Shown here: piece by piece, positions 1-6,900 of the stretch
Layout: the number at the start of each line of letters is the position of its first letter
Position numbering within the stretch: position 1 is the stretch's first letter
From: an uncultured Cocleimonas sp.
Lineage (GTDB): Bacteria > Pseudomonadota > Gammaproteobacteria > Thiotrichales > Thiotrichaceae
Assembly: GCF_947495625.1 (NCBI RefSeq)
Contig: NZ_CANLZW010000010.1
Location: 1-64,000 of the forward strand
Direction: 5' to 3'
DNA length: 64,000 nucleotides
Position numbers and translations under genes: made by a program
The notes under the pieces: generated by a model
Seen by the model: the letters and a program-made list of their open reading frames with translations, nothing else
The model's database searches: none
What the model was told of the DNA's origin: nothing

Positions 1-80
1 AAGCGCCATTCACCGTTGTTGGCGTATGCGATTTCAAGGTGAAAATACTAGACAGTCCTCCTCAGGGCGTGTTGTTATAC
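1..80 (-). repeat. attC site, long type, partial at window edge
   Basis: Follows the stop codon of the EamA gene. On the minus strand it starts GTATAACAACACGCCC, as Vibrio-type long attC sites do. The far end is not a clean GGCGTTA and may be cut by the window edge. Confidence 0.55.
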
Positions 81-91
81 ATTTTATAATT

Positions 92-1006
92 TCATTTTGT
101 AGCACGACTTCCTAGTACCCAAATGCTTAATAATAAGAGTGTACCACCAACCCACTGCAATGCACTTAAATGTTGACCAAGTAGTAAGGCTGCTAACACA
201 ACAGCTGTTAATGGCTCAAGTAATGTTGCAACAGTAAGAGCTGTAGGTTTAAGACGAGCCGCCCCCCAGCTGAAAATTAATAATGCGAGAGCTGCAGTTA
301 CTAAACCAAGATAGAGCAACCAAACTTGTGGTGGAAACTCTGCTGGCCAAGAGAATGGGCGATAAAGAGTGGTTAAGCCCATTATTATGGCAGCAACCAC
401 GGTGAGACACGTTGTTGCTGGGCCAGCTCCAAGAGCGATAGAAATACGACCACTGATCATTGAGAAACCAGCGTACAAAAAAGCTGAACCAATAGAAAAG
501 GTAACGCCAAGCATAATGTTATGAGAATTAATGCCTGAAGTAGAAGAGCCGTGTTGAGTAATGATTAAAACTGTACCTATGATTGCTCCCAAAAGCACAA
601 AAATTAGTTGTAAATCTGCTATCTCTTGACCTCGAAAGACCGAGATTATAGTAACAATAACAGGAGGTAAACAGAGTGCTATAAGCGTTGGAATTGCTGC
701 TCCCATTTGCTCAATACCTAAAAACCAAAGTAATACATAACCAGACATTGCTGTTCCAGCAATAAGTACAGTTAGTAATATTGGACGCAGTTGGTTCCAA
801 ATAATTCGACGACCAAAGATTCCGACTAGAACTACTGCTCCAATAAGAAAGCGCCAAAAGGAAACATTTTCAGGAGTGAAACCGTATTGAGCGACAAGTA
901 TATTAACAACAAGTGCACCAGTTCCCCACAAAACACCTGCTCCGCAAGCGGCTAATAACGCTAGCTTCGGAGATGAAGAATGCGAAGGAAGATTGTTAGA
1001 AGACAT
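92..1006 (-). CDS. EamA/DMT-family membrane transporter (cassette gene)
   Basis: A 304-residue inner-membrane protein with about ten hydrophobic segments in two halves, the layout of the drug/metabolite transporter (EamA) superfamily. Segments begin near residue 15 (LLAACGAGVLWGTGALV) and continue to the C-terminus. Such proteins export or import metabolites such as amino acids or drugs; the substrate cannot be told from sequence. The ATG start is at 1006, and there is an attC before and after, so this is a mobile cassette. At about 0.9 kb it is the largest cassette gene in this array. Family call is confident; substrate is unknown. Confidence 0.85.
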   Translation of the reverse strand: MSSNNLPSHSSSPKLALLAACGAGVLWGTGALVVNILVAQYGFTPENVSFWRFLIGAVVLVGIFGRRIIWNQLRPILLTVLIAGTAMSGYVLLWFLGIEQMGAAIPTLIALCLPPVIVTIISVFRGQEIADLQLIFVLLGAIIGTVLIITQHGSSTSGINSHNIMLGVTFSIGSAFLYAGFSMISGRISIALGAGPATTCLTVVAAIIMGLTTLYRPFSWPAEFPPQVWLLYLGLVTAALALLIFSWGAARLKPTALTVATLLEPLTAVVLAALLLGQHLSALQWVGGTLLLLSIWVLGSRATK

Positions 1007-1032
1007 GGATTATTTTCAGTTTATTGGTTTGT

Positions 1033-1101
1033 ATAACGCCTTGCACAGTGGAAAAATGCGAGCGCGAGCGAGTAGTTTTTCCAATGCTGCAACTTGTTAT
1101 A
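1033..1101 (-). repeat. attC site (70-bp type)
   Basis: Ends are ATAACGCC and TTGTTAT on the plus strand. The inner arms GGAAAAA and TTTTTCC enclose a GCGAGCGCGAGCG centre. It lies 4 bp after the stop of the 1106-1426 gene. Confidence 0.9.
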
Positions 1102-1105
1102 TTTT

Positions 1106-1426
1106 TTAATCACAGATGGATGATGATTGTTCTGTGATCATTGAAAAGTTGTCTATTTTTAACTCTTTTACTAAATCAAGAGTATTGACCACATTTTCAT
1201 AAGATACATTATAACAAGGAGTAAAAAGTAATTTTGTTTCTGATGAAAGTATTGATGACCCTTTAACTTGCGATAATTTTTGATGATAAGTCTCGTTTAG
1301 ATACCAGCCCTTGGTTGTTAGTCTTAACTCTGCATCATGTGTTATTTCAGTTTTACTTAATTTAATGGGAGTTTCGTTACATCCTACAAAGGTAAATAAT
1401 AGGACAAACATAATTGTTCTAGTCAT
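1106..1426 (-). CDS. Small putative lipoprotein (cassette gene)
   Basis: A 106-residue protein with an N-terminal signal peptide and lipobox (LLFTFVGC, Cys at about 16), so probably a lipid-anchored envelope protein. No family is recognised. The mature part is hydrophilic, with one further pair of cysteines (CYN near residue 71 and the C-terminal SSSICD). It sits alone in its cassette, with attC sites at 1033-1101 and 1489-1557. Function unknown. Confidence 0.7.
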   Translation of the reverse strand: MTRTIMFVLLFTFVGCNETPIKLSKTEITHDAELRLTTKGWYLNETYHQKLSQVKGSSILSSETKLLFTPCYNVSYENVVNTLDLVKELKIDNFSMITEQSSSICD

Positions 1427-1488
1427 ATGAGTCTTGGTCTTTTTTATTAGTAACCATAATTGAGATAAAGGCTATTTCCTTTATAAAT

Positions 1489-1557
1489 ATAACGCCTTGC
1501 ACAGTGGAAAAATGCGAGCGCGAGCGAGTAGTTTTTCCAATGCTGCAACTTGTTATG
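1489..1557 (-). repeat. attC site (70-bp type)
   Basis: Near-identical to the site at 1033-1101. Its GTTAT end overlaps the stop codon region of the 1553-1843 gene. Confidence 0.9.
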
Positions 1558-1843
1558 TAGTTTTTGAATAGCGTGCTTCTATAGGTTTACCATCTTTTAG
1601 AGTCACAATACATAAACCTGGTAATGTTAAAAACTTAGTGAATAAAGCTTGAGTTATACCATTTCCTGATTTTGTAAACTGTAGTTTTTTTGCTTCTTTT
1701 TCTATCTCTGCCAAAGAACCATTTTTTTCTATGATCATAGTTGCTCTTACGCATATATCTTTGGTTTGAAACTGCGCATACGCATGAATGCCAAAAGTTA
1801 ATAAAATACTTAAAACAAAAACTAGCATTAAACCTTTTCTCAT
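1553..1843 (-). CDS. Small exported protein (cassette gene)
   Basis: A 96-residue protein with a clear signal peptide (MRKGLMLVFVLSILLTFG, likely cleavage after HAYA). The mature part is about 72 residues with two cysteines (DICVRA, PGLCIV) that could form a disulfide in the periplasm. No family is recognised. The stop codon overlaps the downstream attC, typical of compact cassettes. A dispersed GTAGGGGGGTG repeat lies about 60 bp upstream of the start. Confidence 0.7.
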   Translation of the reverse strand: MRKGLMLVFVLSILLTFGIHAYAQFQTKDICVRATMIIEKNGSLAEIEKEAKKLQFTKSGNGITQALFTKFLTLPGLCIVTLKDGKPIEARYSKTT

Positions 1844-1892
1844 TTTTTAGCGAGATTCCATAAGTGATTAAAGATAAATAAAATTGTAAAAA

Positions 1893-1921
1893 GCGCCCAA
1901 AAGTAGGGGGGTGTCATTTTT
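1893..1921 (+). repeat. Dispersed GTAGGGGGGTGAC-family repeat, copy 1
   Basis: Variant ending GTGTC. It lies in the cassette leader upstream of the 1553-1843 gene. Confidence 0.85.
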
Positions 1922-1961
1922 ACTGTTTAACCGCACCAATATTGATTTTGCGTCGCAGACA

Positions 1962-2032
1962 CATAACGCCTTACACAGTGGAAAAATACGAGCGCGAGCG
2001 AGTAGTTTTTCCAATGCTGTAAATTGTTATGT
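1962..2032 (-). repeat. attC site (70-bp type)
   Basis: Slightly diverged (TTACACAG and TGTAAATTG in place of TTGCACAG and TGCAACTTG). The paired changes keep the outer arms complementary, as expected for a folded attC. Confidence 0.88.
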
Positions 2033-2500
2033 TCTGTTGATTTCATTAGTTACATTACTCACAAAATTACTAACATCTTTTGGAGCCCAATATTTAGTGC
2101 TTATTTTCCGATGAGGCAAGTCTTTAAATTCCATAACTATTTTGTTTTTTTGCGAAGTTATATTTTTTAAATCTTTTAAGTCAAAAGTTTCTTTATCGTT
2201 TGGCTTATCACTTGAAATATAAACAATATTATCCTTATTAAGTTTTAAAGTTGTATAGCGTTTTGTCCAAGCACCTTTTTGTTGAGGAGTCCAAGAATCA
2301 TTAGGAAGGTCTTTTTTACTCCCCATGAAAAATAACGCGACAACCACCATTACTAAAAAAACAAATTTGGAATCCCAGTCTTGTGTAAATGCATAAACAG
2401 CTAGAGCAATAACACTAATTAAAAGTATAAACATTAAATGGAAATCACGATCTATTATTTTCTTTGTTACTGCTAAGTCTGGTTTTAGATGAAAAGACAT
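2027..2500 (-). CDS. Membrane-anchored hypothetical protein (cassette gene)
   Basis: About 157 residues from the chosen ATG at 2500. An earlier in-frame start at 2530 would translate part of a dispersed intergenic repeat (2508-2536), so the later start is preferred. Two adjacent hydrophobic segments lie near residues 20-60 (MFILLISVIALAVYAF and FVFLVMVVVALFFMG), followed by a polar C-terminal domain of about 95 residues. This resembles small PH-like membrane proteins common in cassettes, but no family is assigned. The stop lies inside the downstream attC. Confidence 0.7.
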   Translation of the reverse strand: MSFHLKPDLAVTKKIIDRDFHLMFILLISVIALAVYAFTQDWDSKFVFLVMVVVALFFMGSKKDLPNDSWTPQQKGAWTKRYTTLKLNKDNIVYISSDKPNDKETFDLKDLKNITSQKNKIVMEFKDLPHRKISTKYWAPKDVSNFVSNVTNEINRT

Positions 2501-2507
2501 TTTTAAG

Positions 2508-2536
2508 TACACCCCCATACTTTTGGGCACTTTTTT
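2508..2536 (-). repeat. Dispersed GTAGGGGGGTGAC-family repeat, copy 2
   Basis: Inverted and slightly degenerate copy (CACCCCCATACTTTTGGGCA then T-rich). It is the only cassette copy in this orientation. Confidence 0.75.
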
Positions 2537-2565
2537 AATTAGATAACTGTTTTATTGGTTTGTAA

Positions 2566-2635
2566 CATAACGCCTTACACAGTGGAAAAATACGAGCGCG
2601 AGCGAGTAGTTTTTCCAATGCTGTAACTTGTTATG
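2566..2635 (-). repeat. attC site (70-bp type)
   Basis: Variant with TTACACAG and TGTAACTTG arms. Overlaps the stop codon of the 2631-2966 gene. Confidence 0.88.
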
Positions 2636-2966
2636 TTTGTATATGCAATTGCATTATTGAAAACAATAAGCTTGAGCCACTAAATAAGACAAAGAACACA
2701 ATTGCCAATCGTTCGTATTTTTTTAATGAAGATTCTTTATACAGAACAAAGAAAATTGGTACAAGAGTTACCACATACACCCACGAAACTATTGTTAGAG
2801 AAAATGATAGTTTTTTAGTTGGTTCTATAACGAAATAAAGATAGTAGAGTGCGACAATGGTGCAAATAAAACAAAAAACAACAGATATTGAATCCATGAC
2901 TCGTAACCATTTTTTGTTCTGGGGAACTAAATATTTATTAATGAGTTGTTCTTTAAACTTATTCAT
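2631..2966 (-). CDS. Small membrane protein, second gene of a two-gene cassette
   Basis: A 111-residue protein with three hydrophobic segments (about residues 25-45, 55-75 and 88-107) and a basic N-terminus, so probably an inner-membrane protein. No family recognised. It overlaps the end of the upstream gene (2959-3201) by 8 bp, which suggests translational coupling and joint function. Two-gene cassettes are uncommon and often carry toxin-antitoxin or other paired systems, but neither protein here looks like a known toxin. Confidence 0.68.
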   Translation of the reverse strand: MNKFKEQLINKYLVPQNKKWLRVMDSISVVFCFICTIVALYYLYFVIEPTKKLSFSLTIVSWVYVVTLVPIFFVLYKESSLKKYERLAIVFFVLFSGSSLLFSIMQLHIQT

Positions 2967-3201
2967 TTGGCTTACGAGTATGACCTATAAACAATAAAAT
3001 AAAACCAGCTAAGAGAAAGACCCAACCAAGCCATGTGCTACTGAACCCCGTTTTATCATGCAGTAAGTAAACAATAAACGCAGAGATAACTAAAAGAAAA
3101 CCAGTTACTTGCCATAGATTAAAGTTTTGGTTATCGACTTGAAAATATGAACCGTCATTTTTATTGATCCAAGTTCTAAATTTTTTCAATTTATCATTCA
3201 T
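2959..3201 (-). CDS. Small membrane protein, first gene of a two-gene cassette
   Basis: An 80-residue protein with a polar N-terminus of about 28 residues (KKFRTWINKNDGSYF) and two hydrophobic segments (LWQVTGFLLVISAFIVYLL and WLGWVFLLAGFILLFIG), ending in basic residues. No family recognised. It overlaps the next gene by 8 bp. A degenerate dispersed repeat begins 4 bp upstream of the start codon. Confidence 0.66.
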   Translation of the reverse strand: MNDKLKKFRTWINKNDGSYFQVDNQNFNLWQVTGFLLVISAFIVYLLHDKTGFSSTWLGWVFLLAGFILLFIGHTRKPNE

Positions 3202-3204
3202 TCA

Positions 3205-3236
3205 GAAAAAGTACCTAAAAGGTGAGGGTGTCAAAA
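3205..3236 (+). repeat. Dispersed GTAGGGGGGTGAC-family repeat, copy 3 (degenerate)
   Basis: Retains the AAAAAGTACCTAAAAGGTG frame and the GAGGGTGTC end; the G6 run is interrupted. Confidence 0.6.
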
Positions 3237-3279
3237 TTAACTAGTTAAATATACCAAAGTGGCTTTTGCCTCGCAGAGA

Positions 3280-3350
3280 CATAACGCCTTGCACAGTGGA
3301 AAAATGCGAGCGCGAGCGAGTAGTTTTTCCAATGCTGCAACTTGTTATGT
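3280..3350 (-). repeat. attC site (70-bp type)
   Basis: Same sequence class as 1033-1101; lies 3 bp after the stop of the 3353-3691 gene. The preceding CTCGCAGAGA also precedes the attC at 3739. Confidence 0.9.
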
Positions 3351-3352
3351 AA

Positions 3353-3691
3353 TTATTTATTACGAATATTTCCTATGCTTTCATCTGTCCAAAAAAAGTC
3401 AGATTGAGAGAAAAGCGTAATATCACCTTCTTTAGATAATACTACTGCCTCTTCAGTAAAATTATGAGCTATGATAAGTATACTTTTAGATTTAACCTTT
3501 TGTAATGCTTTAGTTAACGATCTAGAGTTTACAATTGTAGTTGAATTGTTTTGCATTGCAGGATAACAAATGATTGAATATTTGCTGTTTTTTAAAAGAG
3601 TAAAATTGATTAGTTTTTTGAATTCTCTGGGTAGTTTTTTCTCAATATCTTCTTTTAAGACAGATTCAAATATTTTCGGTTTTTGTGCCAT
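3353..3691 (-). CDS. Hypothetical soluble protein (cassette gene)
   Basis: A 112-residue, lysine-rich protein with no signal peptide or membrane segment. No family recognised. The middle alternates beta-like stretches (YSIICYPAM, SILIIAHNF, EAVVLSKEGDITLF), suggesting a small alpha/beta domain. The ATG at 3691 is the only convincing start. It is alone in its cassette, bounded by attC at 3280-3350 and the upstream cassette junction near 3739. Confidence 0.62.
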   Translation of the reverse strand: MAQKPKIFESVLKEDIEKKLPREFKKLINFTLLKNSKYSIICYPAMQNNSTTIVNSRSLTKALQKVKSKSILIIAHNFTEEAVVLSKEGDITLFSQSDFFWTDESIGNIRNK

Positions 3692-3738
3692 TTAATTATC
3701 TTAGGTATCGGTTAGTGAGTTCTCAGCCTCGCAGAGAC

Positions 3739-3864
3739 ATAACGCCTTAATAACTGGACGCCGTTTGATTAAATTGAACGCCATGATAGAACAAACTAAA
3801 CCAAAACTGCAAACGCCAAATAGGCGACTGACTTAGGCGTTCCATGTTAATTAACTTGTTATGT
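3739..3864 (-). repeat. attC site, long type (about 126 bp)
   Basis: Same ATAACGCC and TTGTTAT ends as its neighbours, but with a much longer, different centre containing several GACGCC, AACGCC and GGCGTT blocks. It ends the cassette at 3865-4150, which has no clear gene. Confidence 0.7.
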
Positions 3865-4151
3865 GAACTACGAAGTTGAAAACGTACCGCAAACGAAAAC
3901 CGTAACGGAAGGTTGACGTGGTAAATAAAAGCAACGAATTTACCCAATTATCACACTCATTTAGAAAGGCTGTTAGCGCTACGGAAATCTCCCTCGCATA
4001 TGCGCGGTTTACACTCAAATTGGCAAAACAAAAACGCCATTAAAACCTGAAAACAACGACTACAAAAAGAAGCCAGAAAAGGCAAACAAAGAAAAAGTGC
4101 CTAAAAGTACGGGGGTGTCAAATAAGATAGCTTTAAAAGCATAAAAAGCAC
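3865..4151 (-). other. Cassette without a recognisable gene
   Basis: About 285 bp between two attC sites. On the minus strand the only ATG frames are very short; the longest noted begins near 4043 and gives about 27 codons. No Shine-Dalgarno is obvious. It could be a decayed cassette, or one carrying an RNA or a promoter. It includes one dispersed GGGGGTG repeat. Confidence 0.5.
4093..4120 (+). repeat. Dispersed GTAGGGGGGTGAC-family repeat, copy 4
   Basis: AAAAAGTGCCTAAAAGTAC followed by G5 and TGTC; it sits near the start of the gene-less cassette. Confidence 0.8.
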
Positions 4152-4220
4152 ATAACGCCTTGCTCAGCGGAAAAATGCGAGCGCGAGCGAGTAGTTTTTC
4201 CGATGAAGCAACTTGTTATA
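4152..4220 (-). repeat. attC site (70-bp type, CTCAGCGG variant)
   Basis: Carries TGCTCAGCGG and CCGATGAAGCA arms instead of TGCACAGTGG and CCAATGCTGCA. The two arms have changed together, so pairing is kept. Confidence 0.9.
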
Positions 4221-4225
4221 TTCTA

Positions 4226-4591
4226 TTATAAATTGCATGCAGTTCTAAGTTCTTTAAAAACAGGATGCTGACTAGTCCACTTAAAACGCTTATTTTGTGG
4301 CATGAAAAGCAATGTTTTACCAAAAGATGTATCTTCATTAAGCTCTAACAGCACCATTTCCCTTCGTCCTAAAACTCTTAATGGCGAAACTGCGATTATA
4401 TTAGATTTATGAATTGTTTCAGACCTTAGATAATTAGATACCTGAAAATTTTCACCATCAAATTCGATTCTTTTAATTTTTGCAGTCTGTAAATACATAA
4501 AAATGCTACCAGCAATCCATGTAAATAATAAAAACCATTTTAGATCTGAGTTTTCAATAAACGTTGTTACAGTAGCAAGACCAAAAAACAC
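4226..4591 (-). CDS. Membrane-anchored hypothetical protein (cassette gene), start uncertain
   Basis: At least 121 residues from a GTG at 4591. N-terminal hydrophobic segments (MFFGLATVTTF and WFLLFTWIAGSIFMYLQ) are followed by a PH-like beta-rich domain (IKRIEFDGENFQVSNYL through VLLELNEDT). No ATG exists upstream in frame, but the frame stays open to the attC. An AAGGA lies 7 bases before an in-frame ATT at 4648, which would add 19 residues and a fuller first membrane segment. Function unknown. Confidence 0.6.
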   Translation of the reverse strand: MFFGLATVTTFIENSDLKWFLLFTWIAGSIFMYLQTAKIKRIEFDGENFQVSNYLRSETIHKSNIIAVSPLRVLGRREMVLLELNEDTSFGKTLLFMPQNKRFKWTSQHPVFKELRTACNL

Positions 4592-4663
4592 AATCCAAAT
4601 AGTGCTAAAAATATATTTATAAAAGAATGTAAGTGATGAAGATAAAATATTAGTTTCCTTGAA

Positions 4664-4734
4664 TATAACGCCTTGCTCAGCGGAAAAATGCGAGCGCGAG
4701 CGAGTAGTTTTTCCGATGCAGCAATTTGTTATGT
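4664..4734 (-). repeat. attC site (70-bp type, CTCAGCGG variant)
   Basis: Downstream of the first ankyrin cassette gene. Virtually the same as the site at 5993-6064, which follows the second ankyrin copy. Confidence 0.9.
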
Positions 4735-4762
4735 GTTCTATATACTATTATTTTTCTATAAA

Positions 4763-5236
4763 TTAATAGCCATCAAATAAAGCCACAACTTCATCTATAT
4801 TATAGTCTTTTGCACGATCAAACGCAGTAGATCCATTCTCTCCATGGTCTTTGTCCGCACCTTTTTCTAAAAATAATTTAATGATGTCAAAAGGTCTCTT
4901 AGCATTGTGAACCGCGTACCATAAAGGCTGTGCGCCATGCTTACATTCTACGTATAGGCTCTCTGGTGATTTACCTATAATTATCTTAGCTACATTGTTC
5001 ATTTGTTCTTGTGCTGAAATATGCAAAGCATTTAGACCATGATTATCTTTTAGGGTCGGATCAGCACCGTGCTCAAGTAATAGTAATGCCATCTCTTCAT
5101 GTCCTCTTATAATTGCTAAGAGCAAAGGAACATGCCCATAATTATTTCTTTTATTAATATCTTCTTTATTTTTAATATGCTTCTTCATCTCTTTAAGCAT
5201 ATTTTGCTCTGCCGTATCACAAATATCTAATTTCAT
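4763..5236 (-). CDS. Ankyrin-repeat protein (cassette gene, copy 1)
   Basis: A 157-residue soluble protein made almost wholly of about four ankyrin repeats (GHVPLLLAIIRGHEEMALLL, GLNALHISAQEQMNNVAKII, GAQPLWYAVHNA, GSTAFDRAKDYNIDEVVALF). Ankyrin repeats mediate protein binding; the partner is unknown. There is no signal peptide. An almost identical gene lies at 6093-6566, so the cassette has been duplicated. The proteins differ at only two positions seen (Asn32/Asp and Gly/Asp in the IIxKSPE segment). The leader up to the junction is also conserved. Confidence 0.85.
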   Translation of the reverse strand: MKLDICDTAEQNMLKEMKKHIKNKEDINKRNNYGHVPLLLAIIRGHEEMALLLLEHGADPTLKDNHGLNALHISAQEQMNNVAKIIIGKSPESLYVECKHGAQPLWYAVHNAKRPFDIIKLFLEKGADKDHGENGSTAFDRAKDYNIDEVVALFDGY

Positions 5237-5275
5237 GATAATTTATCTCCAATGATTGATATCGCGTAAGTAAAA

Positions 5276-5388
5276 CATAACGCCAAGCTCACCTGCAGTT
5301 TTTGCGGAGAGCAATTGTGTAAAATGGAGCTACGCGACATACACAATTGAGCGTAGCAAAAAATGTCAGGTGCAGCTTCTTGTTAGGT
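5276..5388 (-). repeat. attC site, long type (about 112 bp)
   Basis: Unrelated in its centre to the 70-bp type. Long inverted arms (AAGCTCACCTGCAGTTTTTG against AAAATGTCAGGTGCAGCTT, and AATTGTGT against ACACAATT) support folding. It ends the reductase-like cassette, whose attC differs from all its neighbours and so has a different source. Confidence 0.88.
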
Positions 5389-5952
5389 TGCTTTGCCATA
5401 TTTTAAAACAACAATGCCACAAGGAAATACCTTTGATGAATCAAGCACAAGTTTTTGATTAGCATCTAGTCCATTAAATATCGCCATTCCCTTACCGATA
5501 GCAACAGGATTTATAAACAGATGGAATTCATCTATAAGACCACCATTAATCAAAGAGGATACAAACTTTGCTCCACCATATGCAATAATGTCTTTGCCTT
5601 CTTGTTTTTTTAGATTTGATATTTCTTCGCTAAGATCACCCTTAGCTAATACTGTATTTTCCCATTCAGACTGAACAAGTGTTTTTGAAAAAACGATTTT
5701 TTTGGTGTTTGTATATTTAGCTCCAGCCTCAAATTCTGGGTTATCAGGATTTGCAGCTACCTCCGCCCAATGAGGAATAAAGCCTTGGGCTAGATTTCTA
5801 CCGAGAACTATGCAGTCAACTGGTTCCGTAATTTCTTCTACATATTTCTTAAGTGCATCATCCCAATCCCACACCATCCAGTCCATCTCGCCTTTTGGGC
5901 CAGCAATAAAGCCGTCAACGGATATTTGAACTTGTAACTTTAACTTTCTCAT
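5383..5952 (-). CDS. RibD C-terminal/dihydrofolate-reductase-like protein (cassette gene)
   Basis: A 189-residue cytoplasmic protein of the RibD_C (bacterial bifunctional deaminase-reductase C-terminal) fold. It shows SVDGFIAGPKGEMDWM at the N-terminus, CIVLGRN near residue 48, IIAYGGAKFVSSLIN near 120 and DEFHLFINPVAIGKGMAIF near 140, the usual NADPH-binding and substrate-side motifs. Family members reduce pterin- or flavin-precursor-like substrates, and many have no known substrate. Such genes are common cassette cargo. It lies between the two copies of the ankyrin cassette. Confidence 0.85.
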   Translation of the reverse strand: MRKLKLQVQISVDGFIAGPKGEMDWMVWDWDDALKKYVEEITEPVDCIVLGRNLAQGFIPHWAEVAANPDNPEFEAGAKYTNTKKIVFSKTLVQSEWENTVLAKGDLSEEISNLKKQEGKDIIAYGGAKFVSSLINGGLIDEFHLFINPVAIGKGMAIFNGLDANQKLVLDSSKVFPCGIVVLKYGKAT

Positions 5953-5992
5953 ATGTTTTTCTCATTCAATGAAATCGGTGAGTATGATTGCA

Positions 5993-6064
5993 ACCTAACG
6001 CCTTGCTCAGCGGAAAAATGCGAGCGCGAGCGAGTAGTTTTTCCGATGCAGCAATTTGTTATGT
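5993..6064 (-). repeat. attC site (70-bp type, CTCAGCGG variant)
   Basis: Follows the second ankyrin gene. Its left junction reads CCTAACGCC instead of ATAACGCC because the neighbouring cassette starts differently. Confidence 0.9.
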
Positions 6065-6092
6065 GTTTTATATACTATTATTTTTCTATAAA

Positions 6093-6566
6093 TTAATAGC
6101 CATCAAATAAAGCCACAACTTCATCTATATTATAGTCTTTTGCACGATCAAACGCAGTAGATCCATTCTCTCCATGGTCTTTGTCCGCACCTTTTTCTAA
6201 AAATAATTTAATGATGTCAAAAGGTCTCTTAGCATTGTGAACCGCGTACCATAAAGGCTGTGCGCCATGCTTACATTCTACGTATAGGCTCTCTGGTGAT
6301 TTATCTATAATTATCTTAGCTACATTGTTCATTTGTTCTTGTGCTGAAATATGCAATGCATTTAGACCATGATTATCTTTTAGGGTCGGATCAGCACCGT
6401 GCTCAAGTAATAGTAATGCCATCTCTTCATGTCCTCTTATAATTGCTAAGAGCAAAGGAACATGCCCATAATCATTTCTTTTATTAATATCTTCTTTATT
6501 TTTAATATGCTTCTTCATCTCTTTAAGCATATTTTGCTCTGCTGTATCACAAATATCTAATTTCAT
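6093..6566 (-). CDS. Ankyrin-repeat protein (cassette gene, copy 2)
   Basis: A 157-residue ankyrin protein nearly identical in DNA and protein to the one at 4763-5236, including the leader sequence and the attC. It is the first cassette at the putative integrase-proximal end of the array. The near-identity shows recent duplication, either by re-excision and insertion of the same cassette or by homologous exchange. Role unknown; ankyrin proteins bind other proteins. Confidence 0.85.
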   Translation of the reverse strand: MKLDICDTAEQNMLKEMKKHIKNKEDINKRNDYGHVPLLLAIIRGHEEMALLLLEHGADPTLKDNHGLNALHISAQEQMNNVAKIIIDKSPESLYVECKHGAQPLWYAVHNAKRPFDIIKLFLEKGADKDHGENGSTAFDRAKDYNIDEVVALFDGY

Positions 6567-6599
6567 GATAATTTATCTCCAATGATTGATATCGCTTAA

Positions 6600-6730
6600 G
6601 TAAAACATAACAGCTTATTATACAGACGCAAATAATATCTTACTATACGGATTAGCTCAATTTATGCGTATTTGTGGCGTTGTAGCTGGATGATTAGAAT
6701 AGTTGGGCATTTAATATCTTACTATACAGA
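6600..6730 (-). other. Proximal end of cassette array, possible attI/promoter remnant
   Basis: The junction GCTGTTATG (minus strand) begins the first cassette, but the DNA before it does not fold like an attC, as expected for attI. A perfect TATAAT lies just before the junction, reading into the array. A 16-bp direct repeat (TAATATCTTACTATAC) occurs at 6633-6648 and 6712-6727. No integrase gene follows. The attI reading is an inference. Confidence 0.35.
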
Positions 6731-6838
6731 AAAGGGTGGTTTTGATTTTAGTGGCACAACGATCTCCCCCAAAAAATTCTGTAACCTTTTAATAATTGTA
6801 AACACATTCATTTTTTGCCTAACCAAAAAATGAAAAAA

Positions 6839-6860
6839 CCTCTATAAGTAGGGGGGTGAC
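6839..6860 (+). repeat. Dispersed GTAGGGGGGTGAC-family repeat, copy 5a
   Basis: Perfect core; first of two adjacent direct copies. Confidence 0.9.
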
Positions 6861-6866
6861 TAAAAA

Positions 6867-6890
6867 GCCTCCAAAAGTAGGGGGGTGACA
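6867..6890 (+). repeat. Dispersed GTAGGGGGGTGAC-family repeat, copy 5b
   Basis: Perfect core preceded by GCCTCCAAAA; starts 6 bp after copy 5a. Confidence 0.9.
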
Positions 6891-6900
6891 ATTTTAATAT

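Larger units (their letters stand above)
1..6612 (-). mobile_element. Integron cassette array (eleven cassettes, no integrase in window)
   Basis: Minus-strand genes alternate with attC recombination sites placed just after each stop codon, the arrangement of integron gene cassettes. Nine inter-gene attC sites share the same 70-bp type or a variant of it, while those at 1-80, 3739-3864 and 5276-5388 are of other types. The array reads from about 6612 toward position 1 and runs off the left edge. An integrase would be expected beyond 6612 on the plus strand, but none is found there, so within this window the array looks like a cluster of attC sites lacking an integrase. The integrase may lie elsewhere or be lost. 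Confidence 0.88.

Noticed and set aside
1911-2114. 67-codon plus-strand frame
   Set aside because: Crosses an attC and runs antisense into the 2027-2500 gene; no ribosome site.
3747-3947. 66-codon minus-strand frame
   Set aside because: Most of it is the long attC itself (3739-3864); it has no ribosome site.
1033-6064. Regularly spaced 70-bp repeats that could suggest a CRISPR array
   Set aside because: The spacing is gene-sized and variable, each repeat follows a stop codon, and the ends are attC R-boxes; no cas genes are present.
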